Below, piece by piece: positions 22,347-35,600 of a DNA stretch of 64,000 nucleotides (position 1 is the first letter of the stretch; every line of letters begins with the position of its first letter). The DNA lies in assembly GCF_901000735.1 (NCBI RefSeq), contig NC_081549.1, positions 7,431,416-7,495,415 on the forward strand, read 5' to 3'. The DNA is from Corylus avellana. Taxonomy: Eukaryota > Streptophyta > Magnoliopsida > Fagales > Betulaceae. The notes below the pieces were generated by a model, which worked only from the letters and a program-made list of their open reading frames with translations, was not told where the DNA came from and ran no database searches. The translations under genes and the position numbers were made by a program.

Positions 22347-23496
22347 AGGTTAAATACTCTTTTGCCCCCTAGGGTTTCAACATTTTTTTTTTTTTTTTTC
22401 TCCTTAGGGTTTTATTTTTATCACAGGAGGTACCTGTAGTTTTCATAAAGACCAAGATGATACTTCCGTTAAAATTTCATACAAAACTTAACGAAATGCC
22501 ACGTCATCACTAATCAAATGTTTCCACATGTCATATAATTAATTTTTTAAAAAAGATTAAATTTTTTATTTTTTTTTCAAAAAAAAAGAAAAAAAATTTG
22601 GGGGTGGCTCTTGGCCATTTGGGGGGTGGCCGTGCCACCCGTAAACCTACTAGGGTGGTTTCGGCCACCCCTTGAGCTCAAGTAAGCAAAATTTGCAATG
22701 GAGGAGCTCAAGGCACCCAAATTTTTTCACAAAAATCCCAAACCCCACAAACCCAATTCTCTTAATTTTAGCACATATTTCTTGGCCTCACCAAATTCTT
22801 GGACTTTGAAGCACAAGAATGTGAGCATGGTGGGTAGTCGTAGAGTTGGTGCGGTTAGGGTTTCAACTACGGTTGCTGCAGTAGAGAAGTCATCTACGGT
22901 ACCGGAGATCGTGTTGCAACCCATCAAAGAGATCTTCGATGCTATCACACTGTCGGGGTCCAAGTCCCTGTCGAGTCAGATTCTGCTTCTGGCTGCTCTC
23001 TCTGAGGTAGACAATCAATTGAATGCTTGTGTGTAACTCTAGTTTTCTTGTTCTGTAGTCAAGGAACTTGGTTTGGGTATATCTGGGTTTTTTGGGTGCC
23101 CTAGATAGTGTAGAAAAATGCAGGAGAGTTTGAAAATTTGATTGCATTTTAGGTTCTTCTAGCTCTTCTCCCCTCTCCCATGGCTAAAAAGGGTGTCGGC
23201 CACCCCCTAAATGGCCTAGCCACCCCCAAATTTTGTTTTTTTTTTTTGTTTTTTTTTCTTTTGAAAAAAGATAATTTTTTAATCTTTTTAATTTTTTTTT
23301 TAAAATTTATTATATAATACGTAACGACATTTTATTGTCGCTGACTTGACATTCCGTTAAGTTTTTGACAGAATTTTAACGGAGGTACCATCTTGGTATT
23401 TATGAAATCTACAAGTACCTACTGTTATAAAAATGAAACCTTAAGGGGAAAAAAATGAACTGTTGAAATCCTAAGAAGCAAAAGAGTATTTAACCC
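22347..23496 (+). mobile_element. Pack-MULE-like element, second copy
   Basis: Allelic to 11774-12921, with the same inverted termini and the same 9-bp duplication TTATATTTA (22338-22346 and 23497-23505). The 2-bp length difference comes from homopolymer runs and small indels. Confidence 0.8.
22698..23036 (+). pseudogene. Captured EPSP synthase N-terminal fragment, second copy
   Basis: Encodes the same 112 residues as 12123-12461, including [10 protein letters not shown] and the altered GSKSLSSQ motif. The two copies show no protein difference. That fits two alleles of one insertion and says nothing about selection. Confidence 0.8.
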
Positions 23497-23802
23497 TTAT
23501 ATTTATTGTTTGGTATTTGATTCAATTGTTTTATAATTTACCATTGCAACCATATTTGATTGGTGGTCATTACAAATGGCATTGCTAGTAATATGGGCTA
23601 CCCGAGGTCGGACGCAGTCAAGTGACTAGTTAATGATGGTATGAGCGCTTAACCAGAGCATCAATTCTGTATTACACATTTCATAAGACAAGACAAACTT
23701 TGTCAAAATGGGTTTAAGGGCTCAAATAGACTAAGAACGTACATGTTAATAACTGCTAACCGCATAACTGTTTTGGTGTGCAATTTTTGGGGTATGTAGA
23801 GG

Positions 23803-23973
23803 GAGTAATGCTACAAGTCTCTCTTGTGTGCCTCGTGAGTCCCTCAAAGAATGATGTGGCTATTAAAATTACCATTGAGTTTGTGATTGATTATTATTGG
23901 ATTTTGATCAAATTGTGATTTTAATAGCTATATCATTCTTGGAGAGACTTAAGAGGGACTTATAAAATTACTC
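23803..23973. mobile_element. MULE-type MITE (GAGTAATG family), second copy
   Basis: Allelic to 13228-13398, with the same 9-bp flanks ATGTAGAGG. Confidence 0.85.
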
Positions 23974-25270
23974 ATGTAGAGGTGGTTGATAACCACTAAC
24001 AACATCGCCGAATGCTTTTATAATGCATAATTTATATAGAAAATATTCCGAAAACAAAATAGGCACAAAAGGCTAATACGTACCCAACATGCTTATTAAT
24101 TGATTATGTTTTCATCTAAAACACTCAAACTTTTTTTTTTAAAGGCCTGGACACAGTCCCAAAATCATCTAAAATATGCCCCTAAAGGGAGGCCAAAGGA
24201 AGGCTTAAAACACCAAAATAGACCCAAAATGCCCATACTTGAAAGCCAGTTGTGATATTTGGGTTTTGAATATGACATAGTTTTCTTTCAAACTTGGTCA
24301 GAAGAATTTATTCCAACATATTTTTATAATAATAACATGTGTCCTTTTTGTGAGTATTTTTTGAAAAGTGTGTTAGTTGTAGGAGTAAATCTGAAAATAT
24401 GTTTGAACATATGAATCGGGAGTGTTTGGCAAATCCCTCAATCCTCTTGTTACTGTCCACACATCATTTTCTCAAAAAAATTAATATCAAAACATTGTAA
24501 TTTTTTTTTAAATTTTTTTTATCATATAATTTACTTTTTATTACTATTCAAAGAAAAAGATCACTATTAAACAAAACTTTTGCACTTTTCAATACGAAAA
24601 ATTCATAACTTTATACCATCACATCAATCATTTTCAGCTGCACTAACAAACGGAAAAAGGGTTGCCAAACACACCTAATATTTGATAAGAGTTTTGAACA
24701 TTTGAGAAATGAAAATAATTTTTAAAAAAGTTTTCAAAACATAACATATGAGATAAGATAACACAATTTAAAATATCAAAATTTTATCTTGAGAATTAAG
24801 AGTTTTTTTTTTTTTTTTGGTTTCTAAATTCATAGAGTAAAAATAATTTAAAGTAGCATTTTAAGTTCATTTCGTAAAACATGGTGCTTAATAGTTTGAA
24901 TCTTATGCTCAAAAATCCCCGCACAATGACATTGATTTGTAATTAAGTTTTTTTTTTTTTGGTATAGAAAAATAACAAATAAGTTTATACAATTATACTA
25001 TCAATTTTTGAATAGATTTGGCCGAGTAGGGACTTATTTATTATTTTTTCATTATAGAAAAGTTTTTAAAATATTTTTATACTAAAAAAGAAATAAGAGT
25101 AACCACGAAACTGATATTGCATTTTGCACCCCCACAAAGAAAAAAAAAAAAAAACATAATTGTAGACGTAAAAAAGGGGAGACAAATTGTTTCTTCCCTC
25201 TCAGAGTCCACTCTTTTCTTTCTTCTTCGTTCGGGGTCGGCAAACAAAACCTGTAAAACCCCCCAAAAAC

Positions 25271-25303
25271 ATGAGTCTCAGAGTGAGACACTCGAAACCC
25301 TAG
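25271..25303 (+). CDS. Upstream open reading frame in the VIR leader
   Basis: An ATG 94 bases before the VIR start opens an 11-codon frame (MSLRVRHSKP, then TAG) that closes 61 bases before the main ATG. It lies in the probable 5' leader, after the pyrimidine-rich start region. Its context (AAACATGAG) is moderate. Such uORFs can lower translation of the main frame; here that is inference. The same uORF is at 14696-14728 in the first copy. The transcription start is not proven, so it could also lie outside the mRNA. Confidence 0.4.
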   Translation: MSLRVRHSKP

Positions 25304-25364
25304 AATTCAAATCCAACGCTTGCTTGCTCGGAGAACCCGATTCCAAGACACGCAAAAGCACCAA

Positions 25365-28300
25365 ATGGGTCGACCCGAACCCTACGTCTTGTTCTCCCAG
25401 ACCTTCAACCACCCCCATCTCGACGAGTACGTCGACGAGGTAACCTACTCCCACTTTCTCAGAGTTTCGTTTCCTTAGTTTCCAAATTAAAATTAAATTA
25501 TACGGAATCGTCTTTTGTTGTTGTTGTTGAATTTTTATATGTTTTGTGTGATGCTTATGTGGCTCCCTAATGAGCAATTTAGCATAGGTAATTACTTAGC
25601 GCACTCTGTTTTACGGGCATGTTAATAGTTGAATGCTGCCTTTTGCTAATGCATTGTTCTTATCCAGGTATTGTTTTCTGAACCCATTGTAATAACTGCG
25701 TGCGAGTTCCTTGAACAAAATGCTTCCTCGGCTGCTCAAGCCGTAACGCTTCTTGGGTACGCGGCGCTTCTAACCTATATGATTGTTTTAACTTATCCGC
25801 TTTAATGAGTTAAACTATAATAAATTTGGTCCGAACTAACAAACTATTGATTTTTTGAAATAATTGTCCAAATGGGTTTATGTTAAATGTGTTGGTATGT
25901 ATACTCCGGGTAAAAAAAGCTCCAGTTGTATTACAACATTAATATTGGGCTTAAGAAGTTGGGAATATAATTCAATTTTAGAAGTTTTTTTGTGATGTTT
26001 GAAGTATTGGCTATTGGAACAAACTTGCTCCTAGTCAGTATTTGATGATGCATGATAGGGATTTTGTTTGTAGTGACTATTTGAATTATTTTACAGGGCT
26101 ACTTCGCCTCCTTCATTTGCTTTGGAAGTATTTGTTAAATGTGAGGGGGAGACAAGGTTTAGGCGTCTCTGCCAGCCTTTTCTTTATTCTCATTCTTCAT
26201 CAAATGTTCTAGAAGTTGAGGTAATCTGATTTTTGTTGCCATTTTGCTAACTCATTTGTCTATTTATTCGAAACGTCATATTGCCTGCAAATTTCAGTAA
26301 ATTTATGTCGAGTTCTATTTGTATCTTATATTATTTTTACTTCGTGTGATATGTTTTTATTCTTTTTAATCATACTTATATGAATTTTGATTCAATGGGT
26401 CATTTGTATGTGATGGGAAAAGTTTAGGAAAAGGCTTTAACCACCTGCCTCTTTTCTGGGCGTCTGAAGAGTACGGACATGGTTATACTCTTGTTTTGTG
26501 GGAAATTTGAATACAGTATTGATCCACCCAGGTAGAGAGAAAAAGAGAGATCAAAGTGGCAGGAAGGCTGTATGAGATTAACATGCTTTCTGTGATGAAC
26601 TTTGAACCGACCTTTCAGTGGTCAGTGGTGAGAGAGAGAGAGATCAAAGTGGCTGGAAGGCTGTATGAGATTAACATGCTTTCTGTGATGAACTTTGAAC
26701 CGAGCTCCCAGTGGTCACTGGTGAGTAGATGGAATGATGGATTCCAGCTGCTGAGTTAAGGCTGTGAAGTTGGAATTGATGACAGGCAAATGGAGCAGAT
26801 TGGATATTTCTTGGGAGTTAAGAGAAGTAAACTTATTGGGGGATTCGTGTGCAAGAATGTGCTAGCGAGTGTTGTGGGATCTGCATTTTCTTCTCTAAAT
26901 GAAGTTTTACTTGTATTTAATTTGTGACATGGATGATATGTGTTCTTTATCCCAAACAGCATAAAAGATGTTAAGCCTCATATGTTGTATAACCTAAGCC
27001 AAATTGGTCATCAAGGTCATTGAAGGTTTTATCCTTTTTTGGGGATACAATAATGATGAACTACACCTGATCCCTGGATATCACTCCTTGCGATGGCCTT
27101 GGGATGGTAATAGAGAGTTTTTATTTATAAAAAGAGAAGGGTTACGTGAGTTTGGGGTGTAGGGATAATATATATGCTTTGGGGCTTTTTACCATATGCT
27201 GAAATTTTCAGAGGTGATGTTTGGATTTTCTCAGGCTTTTGCAACTCTTGAGATGGGTATTAGAAAGATGACTTTTTTTTTTTCCGAGGAGTTTAGTTTG
27301 TTAGGAATTCTAAGGAATGACTGGTTAGGAGTTTTGGACTTCGTGTGTAGTTGCTTTTTTTTTTTCAACATTAAATTTTATAAGGGTGTAAATGAAGTTT
27401 AATTATCCACCACCACGTGACTTATCAAAAAAAGAAAAAGAAAAAAGAATTATCCACAGCACGTGAGAACTTAGAATTATAAAATAATTAAATCTAGTTG
27501 GAGATTGGGAATTTGTTTGAGTAGAGGTTCTTTGATAATCTTTTTAATAAATGTTATTCCTCGCATTACAGTTTTTTGTAGATGTGGACTGCATATAAAG
27601 TCATCTCGGAAGACTATTTTTCTTTATAAATGGTATAGTTGTTTTCAATGAAGATGCATTGTATTATTATTATTATTTTTTTTAATTTCACAATTTTTTA
27701 ATTCACAACTATTGTTGATGTCTGTTGATCAAAAGAACATATATTATCTTAGTGATATAGTCACTAAAAGCTGTAGACAAGCTGTATAGCTTGAAAATTG
27801 AATAGAAATCCATTTTGGTATAGGTGCGATAGAGTTCCCAATCAGGGGTCAATTTAGGCATTCCTTTCGATGGACTATCCCCTCAGTTTGCCTAGATATT
27901 TTGATTAATTTCTATTGTTGTTTGCCCTGTTAGACTCTTTTACATTTGTATTTTGGTGGATTTAATCACATATTAAAGAAGTCATAACTTTTTTACAGGC
28001 TGTTGTAACTAATCATCTGGTTGTAAGGGGCAGCTACCGCAGTCTAAGTTTGGTCATTTATGGAAACACGGCAGAGGATTTGGGGCAGTTCAATATCGAA
28101 TTTGATGATAACTCGCTGAGAAATTTAGTTGGTTCTGCTGAGGGGAAGCTTGAAGACCTCCCACTGGCTTTGCACTCAACTAACCTTACAATTGAGGAAT
28201 CTATATCCTCTTTGAATGCGTTATCCATTCCAGTTGCTCCATTGGATATAGCTATTGAGGTGAAGAGGTTTTTACAGCTATTGTTCAAGATTTTGGAGTT

Positions 28301-29658
28301 GTCGAATCTTGGGGATGCAGTACATGAAGTTGTAAGTACTGTGGTTTCAGCAAGCTCTTCATTTGTTACCAGTGAGTTACATTATGCTGCAGACAGTGAG
28401 AATAATCTTACATGGGGCAAGTCAAAAAGTGGTGAGGAGTTGCATGGTGTTATTGGTGAGGCCAGAGAAGAGCTTCTTCAGTTGTATAAAGTGTTTCAAC
28501 ATGAATTAGGGAATGGATTTGCTGACTTGTCGGCAGAATGCACTTTTCTTGATTTTGAGGCTGATTTGGTTAATTCCAAAGAGTTGGTGGATATGTTTAG
28601 CCAGTACTTCAATTTTCGTGGCGACTCCTCAAATCTTGGACATCACCAGCTTTCACAGGTGATTTATGCACTATCTTCTTCTCTCATTTGTCATACCAGG
28701 CCAAAAAAAAGGGTCTCTCTCTCTCCCCTCTCTCCCCTTCCTGTTATTAATCTTCTCTACTCTAATCTCTTACATAATTTCAGAAAGAAAATGTTGTTCT
28801 GGGGTTGAGTGTGGCTCTCTTCTTGTGCTCTGGTAGAGAGAGCTGCTTTCACTTTGTCAATAGTGGAGGAATGGAGCAGCTTGCACACATTTTTTGTCAT
28901 GACAAGCCAAATTCCACTTCTACCACATTACTGCTACTTGGAGTTCTTGAGCAGGCTACTCGGTATTCAATTGGGTGTGAGGGATTTTTTGGTTGGTGGC
29001 CTCGTGAAGATGAAAATGTCCCTAATGGTACTAGTGAAGGTTACAGTCAATTGTTGAAGTTGTTATTGCAAAAACCGCGCCATGATGTTGCCTCTCTCGC
29101 AACTTATGTCCTCCACCGTCTACGATTTTATGAATTTGCTTCAAGATATGAGGTATGCTTTGAGCTTTGTGTGCTTATCTCTCTCTGTCTCTCTGCTTTG
29201 TGGGTATCTTGTGGTAACTTGATTCCTTTCCAGTGTGCAGTTCTGTCTGTTTTGGGAGGTCTCTCTGCTGTTGGTAGGGTTGCAGGTGTTACCTTGAACA
29301 TGCTTATCAATGCTAAATCTCAACTCAAGAGGCTCCTGGTCAGTTGGAATAGTTTATTGTATCATTTTCTGCTAGCATGTGAGACATGCAGTAGTTAGTA
29401 CTTTAGCATATTGAAGTGTCAAAGTTTTGCAATATGAGATTCTTATTTAATGTTGATTGACAAGTATTAATGCAGAAGTTGATAAATTCACATGGTCCAA
29501 TTGAAGATCCTTCTCCAGTGGCTCGCGCAAGCAGATCATTGATTCTTGGTCAAACAGAAGGATTATTGTCATATAAAGCAACCAGTACCTTGATTGCTTC
29601 ATCAAATTGTTGCTTTTCAAACTTCGATATTGACTTGCATTTGCTGGAACTTCTTAAG
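25365..29658 (+). CDS. VIR: VIR exons 1-7: conserved N-terminal virilizer region
   Basis: Exons 1-3 encode residues 1-96, the conserved virilizer N-terminus ([18 protein letters not shown], then [18 protein letters not shown]). Exon 4 (220 codons) begins [20 protein letters not shown] and includes [12 protein letters not shown]; unlike the first copy it is open to its donor at 28658. Exons 5-7 start the alpha-helical repeat-like body ([44 protein letters not shown]). A short 5'-truncated LINE lies just beyond in intron 7. Confidence 0.9.
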
Positions 29659-32600
29659 GTATATTGGTGTATTATGCATGTATGTGTGTGAGTCTGTATA
29701 TGTATGTTGAATGTGTGTAACATATATGCATGGAGGTAGGTATGAGGATTTTTACATGTGTAACATATATACATTGACTTCAACGCTCACGGAATTTTTA
29801 GACCTTTGTGCGTCATTTTCAGTTTAAAGCTTATGTAGTGGGCTCTTTTGTATACTTCCTGTGTACATGGGTTGCGGCCCTTGCGCTTTTTAATACATTG
29901 ACTTTACTTATAAAAAAAAAAACATATATTCATGTGTCAGTCATGTTAGAGGCACAAATGTTGTCATATTGGTGTAGTTTGAGGATTTTAGCCATTGCAC
30001 ATTAAAGGCTAAAATAAATCTTAACCTTATAAAGGTTTATGCTGGTATGCAGATATATTTACTCCTTGACAACATTTTGTCTAAGGTTTCTTCTATTGCC
30101 CTTGTCGCAATGTTCTCTCAATCTTTCAATTTGGTTAATGTACCCTACTGATCTACCATTGGGGTTGCAATGTTCCCTTTCCGCGATCCAAAATGACAAA
30201 AATACGTTGCCCAAGATAAAAATTTCTGAAAAAACCAAAAAAAAGAGACTATTTAGAAAAACAAAGAAAGGCACCACTTCGGTCTATTCTGAATTTTTTG
30301 TTTTAGTTTTTTGAATTTTTTTTTTCTGTTTTTGTTTTTTTTTTTTTTTTTATGCAGGGTATTTTTGTCATTTTAGGGCGGAAGGGGAACATTGCAACCC
30401 CAATGGTAGATTGGTAGGGTACATTGACCAACTTGGAAGATTTGGGGACATTGTAGTTTGGGTAGTAAATTGAGGGGGTAAGTGTAGTTTACCTGAAAGG
30501 AAAACACCGGTTACAAATTCATCTTTATATTTTCTCATGAGATGAAAGAAACCATGTAAAATGACGAGAATGAGAAACTCTGTGAGAAGTGAGGTGCTAA
30601 GGGAAAAGCATTGCTCCTACCTTTTCAGCTTCTTTGTTGCATAGAATAAGATTAATAATGTTTCTACTGTGGTCACAATGGATGGGCCAATCTGCTTTGA
30701 CCATTGCTAGCCCATCAACTGGAAGGTATTACTACAGAAGCCTTGGCCATTGATCAAGACTAAACAGGACTAAGCCGGATATCTCTGTCAGGGCATGCTC
30801 CGGTTATTAATTTTATAAATTTCAACTAGTAATTAATTGGTGGAACTTTTCTTTTTCTCTGAGCTGCAATTGGTATTCTGATGTCCATTCACTTATATCT
30901 TTGGGGAACTTTGATAAATTCCTAGCCACATTAATATTCAACATGTTTATGTGGAAGCAGGAGAGGGGATTTCTTGCCTTGTCAGCTGCCCTTTTGTCAT
31001 CATCAACATTGCGATCAGAAGTTGGACATGCCATGAACGCATTTGTGGATATTGCCTCGTCAATTGAGGCCATAATCTTTTCGCTTCTTTCTTGTCGCTC
31101 AGGTACTGTACCGTGTGCTATTATTATCAATCGGACTTGTGAATTGTTGCGATTCTCATTGCATGTTTTCTTTTTCAGGGTTAATATTCTTACTAAATCA
31201 CCCAGAACTTTCAGCTACTGTAATCAATGCACTACGGGGTGGTCATGATGCGAATAAGGAAGAGTTTCTTCCTCTCCGGTATGCATCTGTTTTAATATCC
31301 AAGCGCTTCTTTTTCAGCCCTCAGGAAGTTGGCATGATTGTTGGGGTGCATTTGAGGGTGGTTAGTACCATTTCTTATCCAAAACTGCAATTGCTCAGTC
31401 CTGTTTCTTACTTTCTCCACTTCCATTGTGGGATTGTTCCTAACTATAGTGATTTTCGTGTGCTTTGGTGTAGGTTAATGCCATAGATCGTTTGCTTACA
31501 TCAACTCCAAACTCGGAAGAATTTTTATGGCTGTTGTGGGAACTTTGTGGTCTGTCTAGGTAGAACTGATTGTCTCATTTTGAAATTCTGGATTTTTTAT
31601 ACAACTTTAATATTTTTTTGACTCAGACTTGTCTAAATGATTTCCAGGTCTGACTGTGGACAGCAGGCTCTTTTGGCTCTCGGATATTTTCCAGAGGTAG
31701 AGATGAGAATGCTATGTTAGCAATGTTCACTGTGACATTTTAGAAGCTTCATTTCAGTTCCATCAATACAGTCACCGTGTTACAAGAGACGTATTAGCAT
31801 GATTTAATATGATATTTTCAGGGTTATTGTTATGATTCTGTTGTCATTGATTTGCCAGATACTTCTCTTGCGCTGAAATATATTTATTAAATTTGTTACA
31901 TATCTATGTTATGTTATATATCATATTAGACAGCATATGTTTTACTTGCTCAATATTATTTTACTTTTGGGGGCTAGCAAAAAATTAGATGTTTGTAAGT
32001 TGGTATCAAGATGGGCTTTGAACCTAGGACTTTAATATGATGCCTTTTGAGGCTTTAACACATAATCTAGGTGGATTGTAATTTTAGAGGTTTGCTTAGG
32101 TGATGTTATAATTTACTTGGAGAAGGTTTTAGTACTAACCTGTTGTAACTGGTGCAATCAATGTAAATAATATAGAATTCCCTGAAAGCTAGTTATTGTA
32201 ACATTCTGTTCAGTTGTATGTTGCCGTGTTTTCATTGTTGTTGTTTATTAGTTCTCTAATATGTAGCATCACGCTTCAGTAATATTTTGTAACACTTTAT
32301 AATTATCTTTTTTGTAGGCTGTTTCAGTATTAATTGAAGCATTACATTCTGTCAAGGAATCGGAGCCAGATGCCAAGATTAGTGGTAGTCCAAAACTCTG
32401 GTTAATCTTGAAATAGGGAAAAGTACAAATAAGGCATACTTTTCTCAAGAAAGGACCAATAAGCCCCACAAGAAGTTTATGGGACAAATTAGTTCTACAA
32501 CTATATTTCTTTCCAAGCAAGTTCAACCCCTCTATGAATAAAGTGCTGATTTTTGTTATTTTATAATTCCTATTTTAATGTTAATGTTTTAACCACGTAC

Positions 32601-35600
32601 CAAATTTTAAAATAAAATTTTGCATTAATTATCATGGCATTAATCTATGAGAAACTAATTTATTTTATTTTATTTTATTTATTTATTTATTTATTTTTTT
32701 TCTGTTGGACAAGGGTAAACTCAGTTGACATCTCTGAACAACTACAGTCAATGTATTGAAATTAATATTTTAAAGATGAAATGCTAAGTTTACTAGCATC
32801 ATTAAATTAGGCGATTTTAACATGCATTATTCTTCTAATGAGGTCTTTTTTTGGCAGATCAATGCTATGATAGATTTTAATAATTTACGTTTGGCCATCA
32901 GTCACCTTTTTTTCTTTATTTGGTTGGGTAATTGTTTTCTCAAAGCTTTATATGTGGTTAGTGGATTGAATTGAAATCGGCTTTTTTTTATAAGTAATCG
33001 ACAAATATTATTAATAGTATAAATGCTCCCCTAATTACAAAGGAAGTATGCAAAAGGTAAAAATTGAATAGTGAAAACAAATATGTTATCAAACCTTTGC
33101 CTTGGGATGGTTGAACTTGCTCAAAAGTAAATTTAGATAGAGAAAAGCAGGCCTTACTGGTACTTTTTCCCTTTGAACTATTTGCATTTTACGAAGTAGT
33201 AAGTATGTGCTTACTTGGGTGTAATATTTGAATATTCAGGTGTTTTACCTTTAAATCTTGCTATATCTCACTCAGCCGCTGAGATTCTTGAAGTCATTGT
33301 TACTGATTCAACAGCATTTTCTCTGAGTTCTTGGATTGGACATGCTTTGGAAATCCATAGGGCTCTACTTTCCTCCTCTCCAGGGTCCAATAGAAAAGAT
33401 GCTCCTACACGGCTGTTGGAATGGATCGATGCTGGTGTAGTTTATCATAAAAATGGGGCTACTGGTCTTTTACGGTATGCTGCTGTGTTAGCTTCTGGTG
33501 GAGATGCCCACTTAACTTCAACCAGCATTCTTGTGTCAGATCTGACAGATGTTGAGAATGCTGTTGGAGATTCTTCCGGTGGTTCTGATATTAATGTTAT
33601 GGAGACTCTTGGAAAATTTATTTCTGAGAAGTCGTTTGATGGTGTTACCCTCCGTGATTCTTCCGTGGCACAGTTGACGACAGCATTTCGAATTTTGGCA
33701 TTTATTTCCGAGAACTCAGTATGTAATTGTCTGTATTTGATGTGTGGTATAGTTAGAAAAATTTGACTTAGTTCATTATATTCTTTTGATGTAGACTGTA
33801 GCTGCTGCACTATATGATGAAGGTGCCATAGCAGTTATCTATGCAGTTCTGGTTAGCTGCAGGTTCATGCTTGAGAGGTCTTCAAATAATTATGGTAAGT
33901 TAGTATTTATTGTTTTTATTGGGTTCCTAATATGGATACTAACCGAAAAAAAAGTGTTGCTCATATGGGATTATGTGTATATGCGTAATAACTTGTGGAG
34001 GTAATTATATAAAGGCTTATAATCAGGTATCATGAGCTGTTGGATTTTATAATTTTGTTTGAGACCTTATGTGTTACTGCTATATGGATGATTGGTTTTA
34101 TTTTTAATTTTTTATGCTGGTGAACACTTGTTGTGAATCGAATATTGTTCTTATCATCATTTGAAGTCTGGAGTTGTATTGCTTATTAATTTGTTCGTGT
34201 TAAAACTGGCTGTTGACATTGCACTATCATATACATTTCATAGTTTCAATTAACAATTTCTGCTGTGTTTGATCATCATCCTCTTTTCTCATGTTTGAAA
34301 CATGTGGTTTTGTTCTCTCAACAGATTACCTTGTCGATGAGGGTACAGAATGCAATTCTACGTCAGATTTACTATTAGAACGTAATCGTGAGCAAAGCTT
34401 AGTTGATCTTTTGGTTCCTTCTTTGGTACTACTGATCAACCTTTTGCAAAAATTACAGGTAGGCCTTAAAATCTAGCCTGTTAATTATGTAACACTCCCT
34501 CTGTCTCAATTAAAATGCCTTTACTTTTCTTTTTGGAGTGTCAGAAAATACATGTCCACTTTCTAAAAGGGAAAGCTCTTACTTTTTCAATTTCTTATAT
34601 ACTTTACCTATTCTTTTTTTATTTATTAAAAAAACAATCAAAATTTGTATTAAGGTCATGCTACCTTTAATATAAAGTGAAGAACATTTTTGGAAGATTC
34701 CTACAATTTTATCATTTTATTGATAATCATTTCATCTTAAACCGAGGCATATAAATTGGGGCCGATGGAGAATGTTCTTTGAAAATTCTTTTATGTCCTT
34801 ACTACTGGATTTCTGTGGGGGAATACATGAGATTTGTCATTTCAAACATGTGAAGCATCTATGTTGGACATGGGACCTGCGGTTTGGTGTATGGGATATT
34901 TGCATGACACAACTAATGTTGTATGAGAAACCCTCCTATGCGGTCATGCTGCAAAAGTAGGGTTTTGCAGCACCCAATAAAAGGACACCTCACATAAAGG
35001 GAAAAAAAAGCCAAAAAAAAAAGCGAGTAATGCTAAGTACTATCTTTTTATCCTCATAAAATCCTCCTAAAGCTGATGTGGCTTTTAAAATCACCATTGG
35101 ATTCAAATTCAAGTATGATTTATCTAAAATTTAATGGTGATTTTAAAAGCCACATCAGCTTTAGGAGGATTTTAGGAAAATAAAAAGATGGTACCTAGCA
35201 TTACTCAAAAAAAACCTACACCCTAATGCACATGATTTTCAACTAAAGAAGAAAGAAAAGAGAAAGAAGAGAAAGAAGAAGATCGTGGGTCTACAGACCC
35301 ACGGTGCAGACCCACAGCCGGCCTGAATCTGGCCAGCCACCGAGACCCACGGCTGGGTCTCGCCGGCTGTGGATCTGCTGAAATGCTGGCCGCATGGGTC
35401 TTGCTCTGGTGGGTCTGATTTTTTGGTTTTTTCTGATGGGTCTTGCTCCGGTTTGGGTCTGGTTTTTTGGTTTTTTCTTTGGTTTTTCACATGGCTCCAG
35501 CACCGTGAGTGATAGCATGGCTCTGGTTTTAGGGTGATAAAATCCTAAAAAGGGTTAACCTTCCCCTCTTGGTTTTAGTTTTGAATCCAAAATTGAATTT

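Larger units (their letters stand above)
19359..29730 (+). repeat. Second copy of the 6970-19258 segment (probable allelic overlap)
   Basis: Co-linear with 6970-19258 with only scattered single-base differences. The larger differences are absence of the 8096-9865 insertion, a deletion of about 32 bp in the GACGTGTC array (near 20185), a shorter TA tract near 20655, a single copy of the 102-bp unit and one G fewer in exon 4. Genes, introns, transposons and spacers are equally similar. Its right limit (29730) equals the left contig's last base before the Ns. Confidence 0.9.

Noticed and set aside
32654..32700. TTTTA/TTTA-rich tract in VIR intron 12
   Set aside because: Simple microsatellite without other structure.
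33445..33810. 121-codon minus-strand open frame
   Set aside because: It is the antisense shadow of VIR exon 13, which is coding on the + strand with correct splice sites.
34495..34760. ACTCCCTCTGTCTCAATTAA near 34493 resembles the start of a Stowaway-type MITE
   Set aside because: I could not find a matching inverted right end or a clear TA duplication, so I do not call an element.
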